Source: Janthinobacterium saanense (lineage in GTDB: Bacteria; Pseudomonadota; Gammaproteobacteria; Burkholderiales; Burkholderiaceae_D). Taken from it: 64,000 nucleotides of DNA. The stretch lies in assembly GCF_014200675.1 (NCBI RefSeq), contig NZ_JACHCI010000020.1:1-64000 (forward strand), written 5' to 3'. The notes beneath the pieces are model-generated. The model was not told where the DNA came from and did no database searches. It saw nothing but the letters and a program-made list of their open reading frames with translations. Every line of letters begins with the position of its first letter. Position 1 is the first letter of the stretch. Below are positions 17,294 through 26,155 of this stretch, in pieces. The position numbers were made by a program, and so were the translations under genes.

Positions 17294-18199
17294 ATGAATA
17301 TCGATCCGGGCGACTTGCTGCTGTTTGCGAGGGTGGTGGAAAACGGCAGTTTTTCACGCACGGCCGACAGGGTGGGCTTGCCGAAATCGACCTTGTCGCG
17401 CCGAATTTCACAGCTGGAAACGCAACTCGGTGAACGCTTGCTGCTGCGCACCACGCGCAAGCTGGCGCTGACGGAGTTTGGCGCCAGCCTGCTCGAACAT
17501 GCGCGCCGCGTGGCGGAAGAAACGGATGCGGCCGCCGCGCTGACCCAGCATCGGCAGGCCGGTCCCAGCGGCTTGCTGCGTATTTCCATGCCGGGCGATT
17601 TTGCCGATACCGTGATGCGCCAGGTATTGGCAGAATTCGTGCGCCGCTACCCGGCCATTTCGCTGGAACTGGACTTGTCGGCGCGGCGGGTGGATTTGCT
17701 GGCGGAAAATTTTGACCTGGCCATCCGCATGGGCACCTTGCCTGACGATGCCAGCCTGGCTGCGCGCCCGGTGGCCTTCAGTACCTGGTCGCTATACGCC
17801 TCGCCGCAATACGCCAGCCTGCACGGCTTGCCCGAGCATCCCGATGATTTATACCGCTACGATTTGCTGAGCCTGCCGCGCGCCGTGCATGGCATGGTGC
17901 GTTGGAATTTGACGCGTGGCAAGATCAGCTGGGAACGCGACTTGCCGGTACGCCTGCTGGCCAATTCGCCGGAATTGCTGGTGCGCATGGCGTGCATGGG
18001 GTCCGGCATCGCGGCCAGCACCGACCGGTTTGCGAGACCGTATCAGGAAAGGGGCGAACTGGTGCGCGTGCTGCCGGAATGGCGTTTTCCGCGCGTGACG
18101 GGCTGGGCCGTGTTTCCCGGCCGGCGTTTGATGCCGGCCAAGACGCGCGTGTTTCTGGATTTAATGGAGGAGATGTACCAGGCTGATATGCCGGTTTAG
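17294..18199 (+). CDS. LysR-type transcriptional regulator, divergent from azoR
   Basis: LTTR of 301 aa. The winged helix-turn-helix is at about residues 5-63 (LLLFARVVENGSFSRTADRVGLPKSTLSRRISQLETQLGERLL). The inducer-binding domain covers about 90-295 (LLRISMPGDFADTVMRQVLAEFVRRYPAISLELDLSARRVDLLAENFDLAIRMG), a form typical of the large group controlling quinone reductases and exporters. ATG 17294 has AAGGA about 5 nt upstream. Divergence from azoR and the shared palindrome suggest it regulates azoR. Its stop overlaps the stop of psd on the other strand by 3 bp. Confidence 0.9.
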   Translation: MNIDPGDLLLFARVVENGSFSRTADRVGLPKSTLSRRISQLETQLGERLLLRTTRKLALTEFGASLLEHARRVAEETDAAAALTQHRQAGPSGLLRISMPGDFADTVMRQVLAEFVRRYPAISLELDLSARRVDLLAENFDLAIRMGTLPDDASLAARPVAFSTWSLYASPQYASLHGLPEHPDDLYRYDLLSLPRAVHGMVRWNLTRGKISWERDLPVRLLANSPELLVRMACMGSGIAASTDRFARPYQERGELVRVLPEWRFPRVTGWAVFPGRRLMPAKTRVFLDLMEEMYQADMPV

Positions 18200-19044
18200 C
18201 CAGGCGTGTTGCCCATCACTTCACCGAGCTGGACTGGTCCAGCCGGTTGCCATGCCGTATTGAACTCCACGGTGTCTTTCGGGAACAGCATCACCACGGT
18301 CGAACCGAGCAGGAAGCGGCCCAGTTCTTCGCCTTGTTTCAGCACGATATTGTCGTTGGCGTAGCTCCAGTCGCGTACCTGGCCCGTGCGTGGCGGGTTG
18401 ACCACGCCGTGCCAGACGGTGGCCATGCTGCCGACGATGGTGGCGCCGACCAGTGTCATCACGAACGGGCCGTTTGCCGTGTCAAATACGCAGACCACCC
18501 GTTCGTTGCGGGCGAACAAGCCGGGGATGCCGCGCGCGGTGGTCGGGTTGACGGAAAACAGTTCGCCTGGAACATAGATCATGCGCGTCAAGCGGCCGTC
18601 GCACGGCATGTGGATGCGGTGGTAGTCGCGCGGGCTCAGGTAGAGATTGGCAAAGCTGCCGTGCTCGAACTGGGCAGCCAGCGCCGCATCGCCACCGACC
18701 AGGGCGGTAGTGCTGAAATGGTGGCCCTTGGCCTGGAAGATCTGGTCTTTGTCGATCTTGCCGAACTGGCTGATGCGGCCATCGACGGGGCAGACGTAAG
18801 CGGCCTTGGCCAGCGGGCGGGCGTCGGGGCGCAGCGCGCGCGTGAAGAAATCGTTGAAGCTGCTGTAGTGCGTGATGTCCGGGTCCAGCGCCTCATCCAT
18901 GTTGACGTTGTAGCGGCCGACAAACCAACGTATCAAGCGCGTGGTCATGGCGCCACCCTTGGCGCCCGCGACTCTGCCGGCGAAATTGGTCAATGCTCCC
19001 TTGGGTAGCAGATATTGAGGCAGGACGGCAAGACGGTCAGACAC
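18196..19044 (-). CDS. psd: Phosphatidylserine decarboxylase proenzyme
   Basis: Makes phosphatidylethanolamine from phosphatidylserine at the inner membrane (282 aa; E. coli 322). The enzyme is pyruvoyl-dependent: the chain is cut at LGST (GRFLLGSTVVMLF), where Ser248 becomes the pyruvoyl group of the small alpha subunit. Other family features are FNDFFTRALRPDARPL, VCPVDGRISQFGKI, LYLSPRDYHRIHMPCDG and FARNERVVCVFDTANGPFVMTLVGATIVGS. It is a single gene; no pssA lies next to it. Confidence 0.94.
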   Translation of the reverse strand: MSDRLAVLPQYLLPKGALTNFAGRVAGAKGGAMTTRLIRWFVGRYNVNMDEALDPDITHYSSFNDFFTRALRPDARPLAKAAYVCPVDGRISQFGKIDKDQIFQAKGHHFSTTALVGGDAALAAQFEHGSFANLYLSPRDYHRIHMPCDGRLTRMIYVPGELFSVNPTTARGIPGLFARNERVVCVFDTANGPFVMTLVGATIVGSMATVWHGVVNPPRTGQVRDWSYANDNIVLKQGEELGRFLLGSTVVMLFPKDTVEFNTAWQPAGPVQLGEVMGNTPG

Positions 19045-19271
19045 GATGGTGAGCCTTTGTTGGGGAATGGTGAAAACGCATTATAGCGGCGATGTGGTCC
19101 GCGGCGAAATGCGCCGTACGCGGGCGCTTGCAGTGATTTAGCAAACCGAAGTTAATTTTCTATAAGAAATATTTTCAAAAAGGTGTGCCATAAGAACAAA
19201 ATTGACGCAAAATGCGGCTGCGTATTTTTTATCTTTTAGCCATTCTTATTTAGCCAGCTTTTCTTATCTCA

Positions 19272-21512
19272 ATGATCCCTCGCCGCCCGCTTGCCTTGCG
19301 CCTTACCGTTGTCGCCGCCGCTGTCCTGTTTGCCTGGAATGCCCAGGCCCAGCAAAATTCCACCAGCACGGCACCTGATGCCGATGCCACGCCTGTCCAG
19401 CCTGCCAAGCCAGTCACAAAAGCCGATGCGCCCGCGATACAGACGGTGGAAGTGAAGGGCAGTGGCTACGATCCGCGCCGTGACGATACGGCCAGCAAGA
19501 TGATCGTCAGCAGCGAAGAAATCCTCAAGTATGGCGACACCAATGTCACCGACGTGCTCAAGCGCCTGCCCGGTATTACCGTCTCCGGCGCGGCCGGACG
19601 CTCGGGCGGCGAGATCCGCATGCGCGGCCTGGGCAGCGGCTACACGCAGATTTTGCTCAATGGCGAACGCGCGCCGGCCGGTTTTTCGCTCGATACCTTG
19701 TCGCCCGATGTGATCGAGCGTATCGAAATTTTGCATGCGGCCAGCGCCGAATACAGCACGCAATCGATCGCCGGCACCATCAATGTGGTGTTGAAGAAAG
19801 CCGTCAAGACGGCGCAGCGCGACGTCAAGCTCGGGGTGGGCGGTGGCCGCGATGCTTTTTCCAGCAATGGCAATTTGCAATTGTCGGACAAGGACGGCAT
19901 TTTTTCATATTCACTGGCGGCCTCGTTCTACCGCTATGACTATCACTATGAAAATCCGGCACTGGATCTTGGCTATTTGCCGGATGGGCAGCAAAATCTG
20001 CTGCGCCGTAGCAATGGCACGGGCGATGGCCGTTCGGAAGGTATCAATCTGTCGCCGCGCCTGAACTGGGCTTTTGCTGGCGGCGATAATCTGACAGCGC
20101 AATTTTTCATCAATGGCGGGCGTAACGAAAGCCGCAGCGCAAGCCGTACCGATACCATCATCGGCTTACGGCCAGACTACGACACGAATAATGGCCAAGG
20201 CGGCAATCATTATGCCTATGGCCGTACTGATTTGAGCTGGGTGCGCAAGCTGGACGGCGGCGCCAAGCTGGAACTGGGGCTGCGCGCAGGCGTCGGCAAT
20301 AATTCGTCCGATAACCACCCACTCGGCTACATCGATGGCGTGGGATTGGCGCTGGACCGTAACGCGCGCGTGGAAGCATCGGAAAAGAACGTGTCTTCCA
20401 CCGGCAAGTATTCTTCGCCGCTGATACCGGGCCATGCCCTCTCCATGGGCTGGGATGGCGGTTACAGCAAGCGCGATGAAGAGCGCCGGCAGCGTGAAGT
20501 AGCCTTGCCGGGCGGGCGTCCTCCCATCAATCTCGATGAAGACTTCAATGCCTATATCAAGCGCCTGGCGCTGTACGCACAGGACGAGTGGGATATTACG
20601 CCGCGCTGGTCGATGTATGCGGGCGTGCGCTGGGAAGGCATCGATACGCGCAGCGTGGGCAATAGCTATGACGAGGTGCAGCAGCGCAGCAGCGTCTGGA
20701 GTCCACTGTTGCAAACCTTGTGGAAGTTGCCCGACACCAAGGGAGACCAGGTGCGCCTGGCTCTGACGCGTACCTACAAGGCGCCTGCCAGTTCCAGCCT
20801 GATACCACGGCGCATGCTCTCGACCAATAATAGCCAGACCGAGCCTGACCGCGAGGGCAATCCGAATCTGAAGCCTGAGCTGGCGCTGGGCATCGACGCT
20901 TCTTATGAACACTACTGGGCTGAAGGCGCCTTGCTCAGTGTGCGTGCCTCAGCCCGCCGCATCGATGGTTATACGCGCCAGGGCTTGCTGTTCATTGATG
21001 AGCGCTGGGTCTCCACGCCCGTCAACGATGGCCGCGCCAATACGCAGACCCTGGAGCTGGAAGCAAAGTTCCCGCTGCGCGCCGTGTTTGCCACGCCGGT
21101 GCCGGCGATAGACTTGCGCGCCAGCATCAGCCACAACTGGTCGCAGGTGGAACAGGTGCCGGGACCAAATAACCGGCTCGACCAGCAAACCCCTGTCAGC
21201 GCCAACTTTGGCATCGATTACAAGACGCCGGATGGCGCGCTGACGACGGGCGGCAGTTTTAATTTCCGCAATGGCGGCCCGGTGCGCATCACCGAGCGCC
21301 AGAGCGCCTACAGCTCGCCACGGCGCGACCTCGATCTATATGCCTTGTGGAAATTCAACCCCAAGAACGCGTTGCACCTGGCCGTATCGAACTTGCTGGC
21401 GCAAGACTTTGAAAGCGACACGCGTTACACGGATGCCAGCGGCACCATCGCCCGCAACAGCATCTCGCCAAGTTCGGTGCAGGCGCGTGCGACGATGGAA
21501 ATGAAGTTTTGA
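19272..21512 (+). CDS. TonB-dependent receptor
   Basis: Outer-membrane receptor of 746 aa. A signal peptide ends near residue 26 (FAWNAQAQ), and a TonB-box-like segment IQTVEVKG follows at about 56. The plug (about 75-190) contains VTDVLKRLPGITVSGAAGRSGGEIRMRGLGSGYTQILLNGE and VIERIEILHAASAEYSTQSIAGTINVVLKK, and the barrel ends in ATMEMKF with a terminal Phe. No STN domain is present and no regulator is adjacent, so it is an ordinary transducing receptor; iron chelate or another large ligand is possible. The upstream 227 bp are AT-rich and hold no clear Fur box. The ATG at 19272 has no good ribosome site. Confidence 0.85.
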   Translation: MIPRRPLALRLTVVAAAVLFAWNAQAQQNSTSTAPDADATPVQPAKPVTKADAPAIQTVEVKGSGYDPRRDDTASKMIVSSEEILKYGDTNVTDVLKRLPGITVSGAAGRSGGEIRMRGLGSGYTQILLNGERAPAGFSLDTLSPDVIERIEILHAASAEYSTQSIAGTINVVLKKAVKTAQRDVKLGVGGGRDAFSSNGNLQLSDKDGIFSYSLAASFYRYDYHYENPALDLGYLPDGQQNLLRRSNGTGDGRSEGINLSPRLNWAFAGGDNLTAQFFINGGRNESRSASRTDTIIGLRPDYDTNNGQGGNHYAYGRTDLSWVRKLDGGAKLELGLRAGVGNNSSDNHPLGYIDGVGLALDRNARVEASEKNVSSTGKYSSPLIPGHALSMGWDGGYSKRDEERRQREVALPGGRPPINLDEDFNAYIKRLALYAQDEWDITPRWSMYAGVRWEGIDTRSVGNSYDEVQQRSSVWSPLLQTLWKLPDTKGDQVRLALTRTYKAPASSSLIPRRMLSTNNSQTEPDREGNPNLKPELALGIDASYEHYWAEGALLSVRASARRIDGYTRQGLLFIDERWVSTPVNDGRANTQTLELEAKFPLRAVFATPVPAIDLRASISHNWSQVEQVPGPNNRLDQQTPVSANFGIDYKTPDGALTTGGSFNFRNGGPVRITERQSAYSSPRRDLDLYALWKFNPKNALHLAVSNLLAQDFESDTRYTDASGTIARNSISPSSVQARATMEMKF

Positions 21513-21611
21513 CGACGTTTTGAAATGGCGGTTTTCCTGATGAAAGCATGGGCCGGCATCTCTGCTGGCCTATAATCGCGGCTTCGTGTTCTTTTGCTGC
21601 AAGGTTTCCCC

Positions 21612-22850
21612 ATGAGTTTTTCTTCCCTCGGCCTGATCGATCCCCTGGTCCGCAAACTTGACGAGCTAGGCTATGCCAAGCCGACGCCGGTGCAGGCGCA
21701 AGCTATCCCTGCCGTGCTGGCCAAACGCGATTTGATGGCGGCGGCCCAGACGGGGACCGGCAAGACGGCTGGTTTTGCCGTGCCGCTGTTGCAGCGCCTG
21801 ACTTTGGAAGGCGTGGTGGAACCGTTATGCGTGCGCGTGCTGGTGCTGGTGCCCACGCGCGAACTGGCCGAGCAAGTGTATGCGAGTTTTCGCAGCTATG
21901 GCGGCAACTTGCCGCTGCGCAGCTTTGTCGCTTACGGTGGCGTGCCGATCGAGCCGCAAATTGCCAAGCTGCGCAAGGGCCTCGATGTGCTGGTGGCCAC
22001 GCCGGGCCGTTTGCTCGATTTGCAATCGCAGGGCGCCGTCAACTTCGAGCAATTGCAAACCCTGGTGCTGGACGAGGCCGACCGCATGCTGGACCTGGGC
22101 TTCGAGCGCGAGCTGGACTTGTTGCTGATGGCCATGCCCAAGCACCGCCAGACCTTGCTGTTTTCGGCGACTTTCTCGGACGCCATCCGCGCCATGGCCA
22201 AGACCATGCTGAAAGACCCGGTGTCGGTGGAAGTGAGTCCGCGCAACAGCACCGTGAAAGCCGTGCAGCAATCGGTGATTGTGTGCGACAAGAAACGCAA
22301 GCCGGAATTGTTCTTGCACTTGCTGAAGAAAAAACGCTGGGGCCAGGTGCTGGTATTCGTCAAGACGCGCAAGGGCGTCGAGCAACTGGTGGGTACTTTG
22401 CTGGAACACGGCGTGCGCGCCGATTCGATTCATGGCGACAAGACGCAGCCCAACCGATTGCGCGCGCTGGCCCGCTTCAAGGCGCAAGAAGTGCAAGTGC
22501 TGGTGGCCACCGATGTGGCGGCGCGCGGTCTCGATATCGAGCAGTTGCCGCAGGTGGTCAATTTCGATTTGCCGACGGTGGCCGAAGACTATATCCACCG
22601 CATCGGCCGCACGGGCCGCGCCGGCGCGTCGGGGATGGCGCTGTCGCTGGTCTGCGCCGACGAGGTGGAATTGCTGTCGGCGATCGAGGTCTTGATCAAA
22701 CAAACCCTGAAGCGCAGCGAAGAGCCGGGTTTCGAGGCAGAACATCGCGTGCCGGGTACGGGCGCCGGTGGTGCGATCCAGAAAAAAGCCGTGAAAGTGA
22801 TGACGCCGAAGGCGGCTGAACGGGCCAGCAAGCGGCGTTTTTACAAGTAA
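21612..22850 (+). CDS. rhlE: DEAD-box ATP-dependent RNA helicase, RhlE type
   Basis: RNA helicase of 412 aa. It has the Q motif (FSSLGLIDPLVRKLDELGYAKPTPVQAQAIPAVL), motif I AQTGTGKT, motif Ia PTRELAEQV, motif II VLDEADRMLDLGF, motif III SAT, motif V TDVAARGLDI and motif VI HRIGRTGRAG. A short C-terminal tail ending KAAERASKRRFYK makes it resemble RhlE rather than the longer DeaD or DbpA. It remodels structured RNA in ribosome assembly or decay. A TATAAT at 21571-21576 is a likely -10 box, but no good -35 stands at the right distance. Start is the ATG at 21612. Confidence 0.9.
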   Translation: MSFSSLGLIDPLVRKLDELGYAKPTPVQAQAIPAVLAKRDLMAAAQTGTGKTAGFAVPLLQRLTLEGVVEPLCVRVLVLVPTRELAEQVYASFRSYGGNLPLRSFVAYGGVPIEPQIAKLRKGLDVLVATPGRLLDLQSQGAVNFEQLQTLVLDEADRMLDLGFERELDLLLMAMPKHRQTLLFSATFSDAIRAMAKTMLKDPVSVEVSPRNSTVKAVQQSVIVCDKKRKPELFLHLLKKKRWGQVLVFVKTRKGVEQLVGTLLEHGVRADSIHGDKTQPNRLRALARFKAQEVQVLVATDVAARGLDIEQLPQVVNFDLPTVAEDYIHRIGRTGRAGASGMALSLVCADEVELLSAIEVLIKQTLKRSEEPGFEAEHRVPGTGAGGAIQKKAVKVMTPKAAERASKRRFYK

Positions 22851-22916
22851 AAGCGGCTGGAGGGGCGGCGAGTCGGGGCGCGCTGCAAGGATATGCCATT
22901 CGTGCCATCATGCGCC

Positions 22917-23537
22917 ATGACTTCGATACCTTTGTTCCCGCTCAATACGGTACTGTATCCCGACGGTTATCTGCCGCTGCAGATCTTTGAGGTGCGCTAT
23001 CTGGACATGATACGCAAATGCATCATGGGCGAGCAGCCGTTCGGCGTGGTGCAGTTGTTGGACGGCACGGAAGTGCGCAAGCCGGGCCAGCATGAAACCC
23101 TGGCGCCGGTGGGCACCCTGGCGCGCGTGATCGAATGGGCGGCGCCCTTGTCGGGCTTGCTGCAAATCAAATGCATCGGCACGCAGCGCTTTCGCATCCT
23201 GCACAGTGAACAGCTGCAGCATGGCTTGTGGATGGGGCAGGTAGAGATGCTGGTATCCGACAAGATCATCGCCATCCCGCAAGAACAGCAAAATGTGGCC
23301 GATGCCCTGGGCGCGCTGATACGCACCTTGCAGGAACAAAAAATCCCCGTGGACCAGATGCCGATGCAGCCGCCATACCGCCTCGATGAGAGCGGCTGGG
23401 TGGCGAACCGCTGGTGTGAACTGCTGTCGTTGACATCGATGCAAAAACAGTTATTGCTCAGTCAAGACAACCCCGTGCTGCGGCTGGAACTGGTGCAGGA
23501 TGAACTGAGCGAACATGGTTTGCTGGAAAATGAGTAA
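22917..23537 (+). CDS. LON-substrate-binding-domain protein (peptidase S16-like, N-terminal domain only)
   Basis: Protein of 206 aa consisting of the Lon N-terminal (LAN/LON-SB) domain without ATPase or protease parts. It opens with IPLFPLNTVLYPDGYLPLQIFEVRYLDMIRKCI, the hallmark of this stand-alone family. The role is unknown; the domain binds substrate proteins in Lon. The start at 22917 fits the family N-terminus. An ATG at 22893 is in frame, but its AAGGA is only 1 nt away. Confidence 0.83.
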   Translation: MTSIPLFPLNTVLYPDGYLPLQIFEVRYLDMIRKCIMGEQPFGVVQLLDGTEVRKPGQHETLAPVGTLARVIEWAAPLSGLLQIKCIGTQRFRILHSEQLQHGLWMGQVEMLVSDKIIAIPQEQQNVADALGALIRTLQEQKIPVDQMPMQPPYRLDESGWVANRWCELLSLTSMQKQLLLSQDNPVLRLELVQDELSEHGLLENE

Positions 23538-23560
23538 GCCCGGTTAAATCCAGATCAAGA

Positions 23561-23588
23561 TTCTATTGTTCAATTATAATTTCTATTG
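23561..23588 (+). promoter_or_regulatory. Direct repeats around a -10 box upstream of the KfrA-like gene
   Basis: TTCTATTG occurs at 23561-23568 and again at 23581-23588, 20 bp (two helical turns) apart, with TATAAT at 23575-23580 between them. The stretch is strongly AT-rich against the surrounding DNA. It could be a self-regulatory site for the DNA-binding protein encoded next; no -35 box was recognised. Confidence 0.4.
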
Positions 23589-23699
23589 AGAAATACTTTA
23601 CGTTTTGCCCTCGCTTGGATAAGATGTTGTCCCTAAGCATCATGTCTCAGAAACATGGTGACCCCGGCAACAACCATGAGCAATACACGAGAAAACGAG

Positions 23700-24443
23700 A
23701 TGGCAAAAGTAAGCGCGGAACAGATCAATGCGGCGATGGATGCGATGGCGGCGCAAGGCCAGGCCATCACGGTGCGCGCCCTGCGCGAAACCCTGGGCAA
23801 CGGAGCGTGCCTGGGCACGGTCAGCAAGCTGTTGCAGCGCCGCAAGGCCGGTGCGCAGCGCCAAATCGCCGCGGCTGCCACCTTGTCGCCGGTGCTGCAG
23901 CAAGCCATACTCGATTTCGTAGGACAGGAACTGAGCGCCAGCCACACCGCGCATGAAGCCGAGATGAATGACAATCAACAGGAATTGATGGACCTGGCCA
24001 GTGAAAACGAGCGCCAGCAAGAGTTGCTGGAAGTGCAGGCTGGCGAGCTGGAAACCTTGCGCGCTGAACTGGAGCGTGAACGCCAGGTGGCCAACCAGGC
24101 CCGCACGGATCTGGCCAAGGCGCAACTGCGCCTGGAAGGATTGCCGCGCCTGGAAGAGGCCGCCGAGCAGGCACGCATGGACCTGGCCAAGGCGCAGTTC
24201 AAGCTGGAAGGCATACCGCGCCTGGAAGAGGCTGCCGAAGCGGCGCGTGCCGAACTGATACAGGCGCAGCTGCAACTGGAAACCCTGACCCGCGTGGAAA
24301 CGGAACTGGCTAGCGCACGTCTGGAACTGGAAGCCGAGCGCGAAGAGCTGGGCGAGACCCGCGCCGAACTGGACGAAGAGCGCACCTTGCGCATCAAGGC
24401 CCAGCAATTCATTGTCGATCCTATCTTCAAGACGCCGGTCTGA
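23700..24443 (+). CDS. KfrA-N-domain DNA-binding protein with coiled-coil repeats
   Basis: Protein of 247 aa. Residues 1-75 (VSAEQINAAMDAMAAQGQAITVRALRETLGNGACLGTVSKLLQRRKAG) match the KfrA N-terminal DNA-binding domain known from plasmid proteins. The rest is a long alpha-helical coiled coil. From 24099 to 24386 it contains four 24-residue tandem units, each starting AR and carrying a D/E-L-x-x-A-Q-type core; the first two are nearly identical, the last two diverged. KfrA proteins bind DNA and may act as nucleoid or segregation factors, but no plasmid genes are here, so this is a chromosomal homologue. The start is uncertain: ATGs at 23655, 23676 and 23700 are in frame and none has a strong site. 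Confidence 0.78.
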   Translation: MAKVSAEQINAAMDAMAAQGQAITVRALRETLGNGACLGTVSKLLQRRKAGAQRQIAAAATLSPVLQQAILDFVGQELSASHTAHEAEMNDNQQELMDLASENERQQELLEVQAGELETLRAELERERQVANQARTDLAKAQLRLEGLPRLEEAAEQARMDLAKAQFKLEGIPRLEEAAEAARAELIQAQLQLETLTRVETELASARLELEAEREELGETRAELDEERTLRIKAQQFIVDPIFKTPV

Positions 24444-24535
24444 GCTTCGCCACCGGTTCACGTTCATACGGTCAGGGCTGGCCATAGCGTGACGTAATCA
24501 GGACCTCTTCCATCGTCGTGTGCAAGGAGGCTTGC

Positions 24536-25111
24536 ATGGAGCCGTTGGTACTTATTGGTGCTTCCGCAGGTGGCTTGAAAGCGTTGCCTGTCATTTGTGC
24601 CTGCTTGCCAGCAAACTTTTCGGCGCCTGTGTTGATCGTCTCGCACGTGGGCGCGCGCAAGAGCCTGCTTCCCGAAATTCTGTCCCGGCATTGCCCTTTG
24701 CCATTACGCCATGCGCGTGACGGGGAGCCTGTGATGCCAGGGCGCATCCTGCTGGCGCCGCCGGACTGGCATATGCTGGTCCGGCGGATGAAGGGGCAGG
24801 GCATGGTCTGCTTGAGCCGTGGACCGAAAGAACACCATACACGCCCCGCCATCGACCCCCTGTTCCGCAGCGCCGCCAGCGCATACGGCGCCAACGTGGT
24901 GGGTGTCATCCTCAGCGGCTATCTGGATGATGGCACGGCGGGCTTGCAGGCGATCAAGGCTGGCGGCGGCAAGGTCGTGGTGCAAGCGCCGTCCGATGCG
25001 CTGGCGCCATCGATGCCGCAAAGCGCACTCGACAAGGTGGAGGTGGATTGGTGCTTGCCGGCAGACAAGATCGGTCCGCTCTTGCTGGCGCTGGCCAGTT
25101 CTCCCCCCTAG
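24536..25111 (+). CDS. Stand-alone CheB-type methylesterase domain
   Basis: Protein of 191 aa covering only the catalytic domain of CheB. The catalytic triad is readable: GASAGG (Ser10), VSHVGARKS (His37) and SGYLDDGTAGL (Asp132). APPDWHM and RPAIDPLFRSAA are family segments. CheB demethylates or deamidates chemoreceptors, but the phospho-receiver domain is missing here and the chemotaxis genes of this window lie 15 kb away. Lone CheB domains often act with CheR-like or sensor-kinase partners, which are absent nearby. ATG 24536 has AAGGAGG 6 nt upstream, a strong site. Confidence 0.85.
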   Translation: MEPLVLIGASAGGLKALPVICACLPANFSAPVLIVSHVGARKSLLPEILSRHCPLPLRHARDGEPVMPGRILLAPPDWHMLVRRMKGQGMVCLSRGPKEHHTRPAIDPLFRSAASAYGANVVGVILSGYLDDGTAGLQAIKAGGGKVVVQAPSDALAPSMPQSALDKVEVDWCLPADKIGPLLLALASSPP

Positions 25112-25180
25112 CAGCACGATGTTAAACTGGCGGCCAGTTTGGCTGCACGGTTGCAGCGTTCCCCATGAAGTGTAAAGTCG

Positions 25181-26110
25181 ATGCCAGTAGAGAAGAAGAT
25201 AGCCAGTTCCCATCCAGCGCCACGCGTGTTGCCGCCCAGGCCGCCGGCCGCGTTTGCCTCGCCCGAAGACGCGCTTGCCAGGAAACAGGCGCGCGAGCGC
25301 AAGGATGCGCAGGTGCGCGGCGTGGCGTCCATCGCCGCCATGCGCACCGCGATCAAGCACGCTGCGCGCGAGCTGCCCACCATTTCCAGCGTGCCGCAGA
25401 TGGGCATGCTAGGGGCCGCCGCATTCCGGGCGCAGGCTGCACGGGGCTTGCCCTTTTTGATGAGCGGGCTGGTCAAGCGCTGGCCCTTGTTTGGCGAAAC
25501 GCCCGACATTCTGCGTCAGCGCTATGGCCATGTGCCCGTGCGGGCGCGCGTGGGCGACTATATCAACACGGCTTTTGCGCTTGATCGCGCCATGCAGGAT
25601 ATGTCTATGCTGGCATATTTGGACCTGGTGGACAGTGGCGTACACGCCTTGCCGCCGTATCTGGGCAACCTGGAATTGCGCGAATTAAATAGCCAGTGCC
25701 ACTGGCCCACGTATTTCGACAAGATGGGGCCGCCGCGTTTCTGGATCGGCCCGGCTGGCACGGTGACGCCCCTGCATTGCGATTACGATGACAATATCTT
25801 TGCGCAAATCTGGGGCAGCAAGCGCATTTTCCTTGCGCCGCCGCATCACGACGAATTCCTGTACCCGAGCGAAGCGAACGCCATCCTGTTCGGTTCACCG
25901 TTCGACCCGGAAGCGCCCGATTTCGACAAGTTCCCGCTGGCGCGCCAGGCCAGCATGGTTGTATGCATCGTCCACCCGGGCGACATGCTGTACGTGCCGG
26001 CCGGCTGGTACCATCAGGTGCGCGCGCTGACGTTTTCGCTCTCATCGAACCGCTGGGCGCGGGCGGTGCCGCTGGCCTTGCAGGGGGAGGCGAGCTCTGC
26101 TTTGAGATAG
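25181..26110 (+). CDS. Cupin-like JmjC-domain oxygenase (cupin_8 family)
   Basis: Protein of 309 aa of the Fe(II)/2-oxoglutarate oxygenase type. The iron triad is seen as H199-C-D201 (TPLHCDYDDNIFAQIWGSKRIFLAPP) and H278 (MLYVPAGWYHQV), with the spacing usual for JmjC/cupin_8 proteins. The N-terminal 60 residues are basic and variable. Such bacterial proteins may hydroxylate proteins or small molecules; the substrate is unknown. It is 69 bp downstream of the CheB-like gene and 45 bp upstream of a HAD gene, all on one strand, so the three may be co-transcribed. Confidence 0.82.
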   Translation: MPVEKKIASSHPAPRVLPPRPPAAFASPEDALARKQARERKDAQVRGVASIAAMRTAIKHAARELPTISSVPQMGMLGAAAFRAQAARGLPFLMSGLVKRWPLFGETPDILRQRYGHVPVRARVGDYINTAFALDRAMQDMSMLAYLDLVDSGVHALPPYLGNLELRELNSQCHWPTYFDKMGPPRFWIGPAGTVTPLHCDYDDNIFAQIWGSKRIFLAPPHHDEFLYPSEANAILFGSPFDPEAPDFDKFPLARQASMVVCIVHPGDMLYVPAGWYHQVRALTFSLSSNRWARAVPLALQGEASSALR

Positions 26111-26155
26111 GTCATGCTAACATGCAACATTACCTCCACTCTCATAGCGGAACTG

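Noticed and set aside
19045..19271. Fur box before the second TonB receptor
   Set aside because: The AT-rich sequence has no 19-bp dyad resembling the clear one at 722-740.
24099..24386. 72-bp tandem repeats taken as a possible CRISPR or satellite
   Set aside because: They keep the reading frame, encode a coiled coil, and there are no spacers; they belong to the KfrA-like gene.
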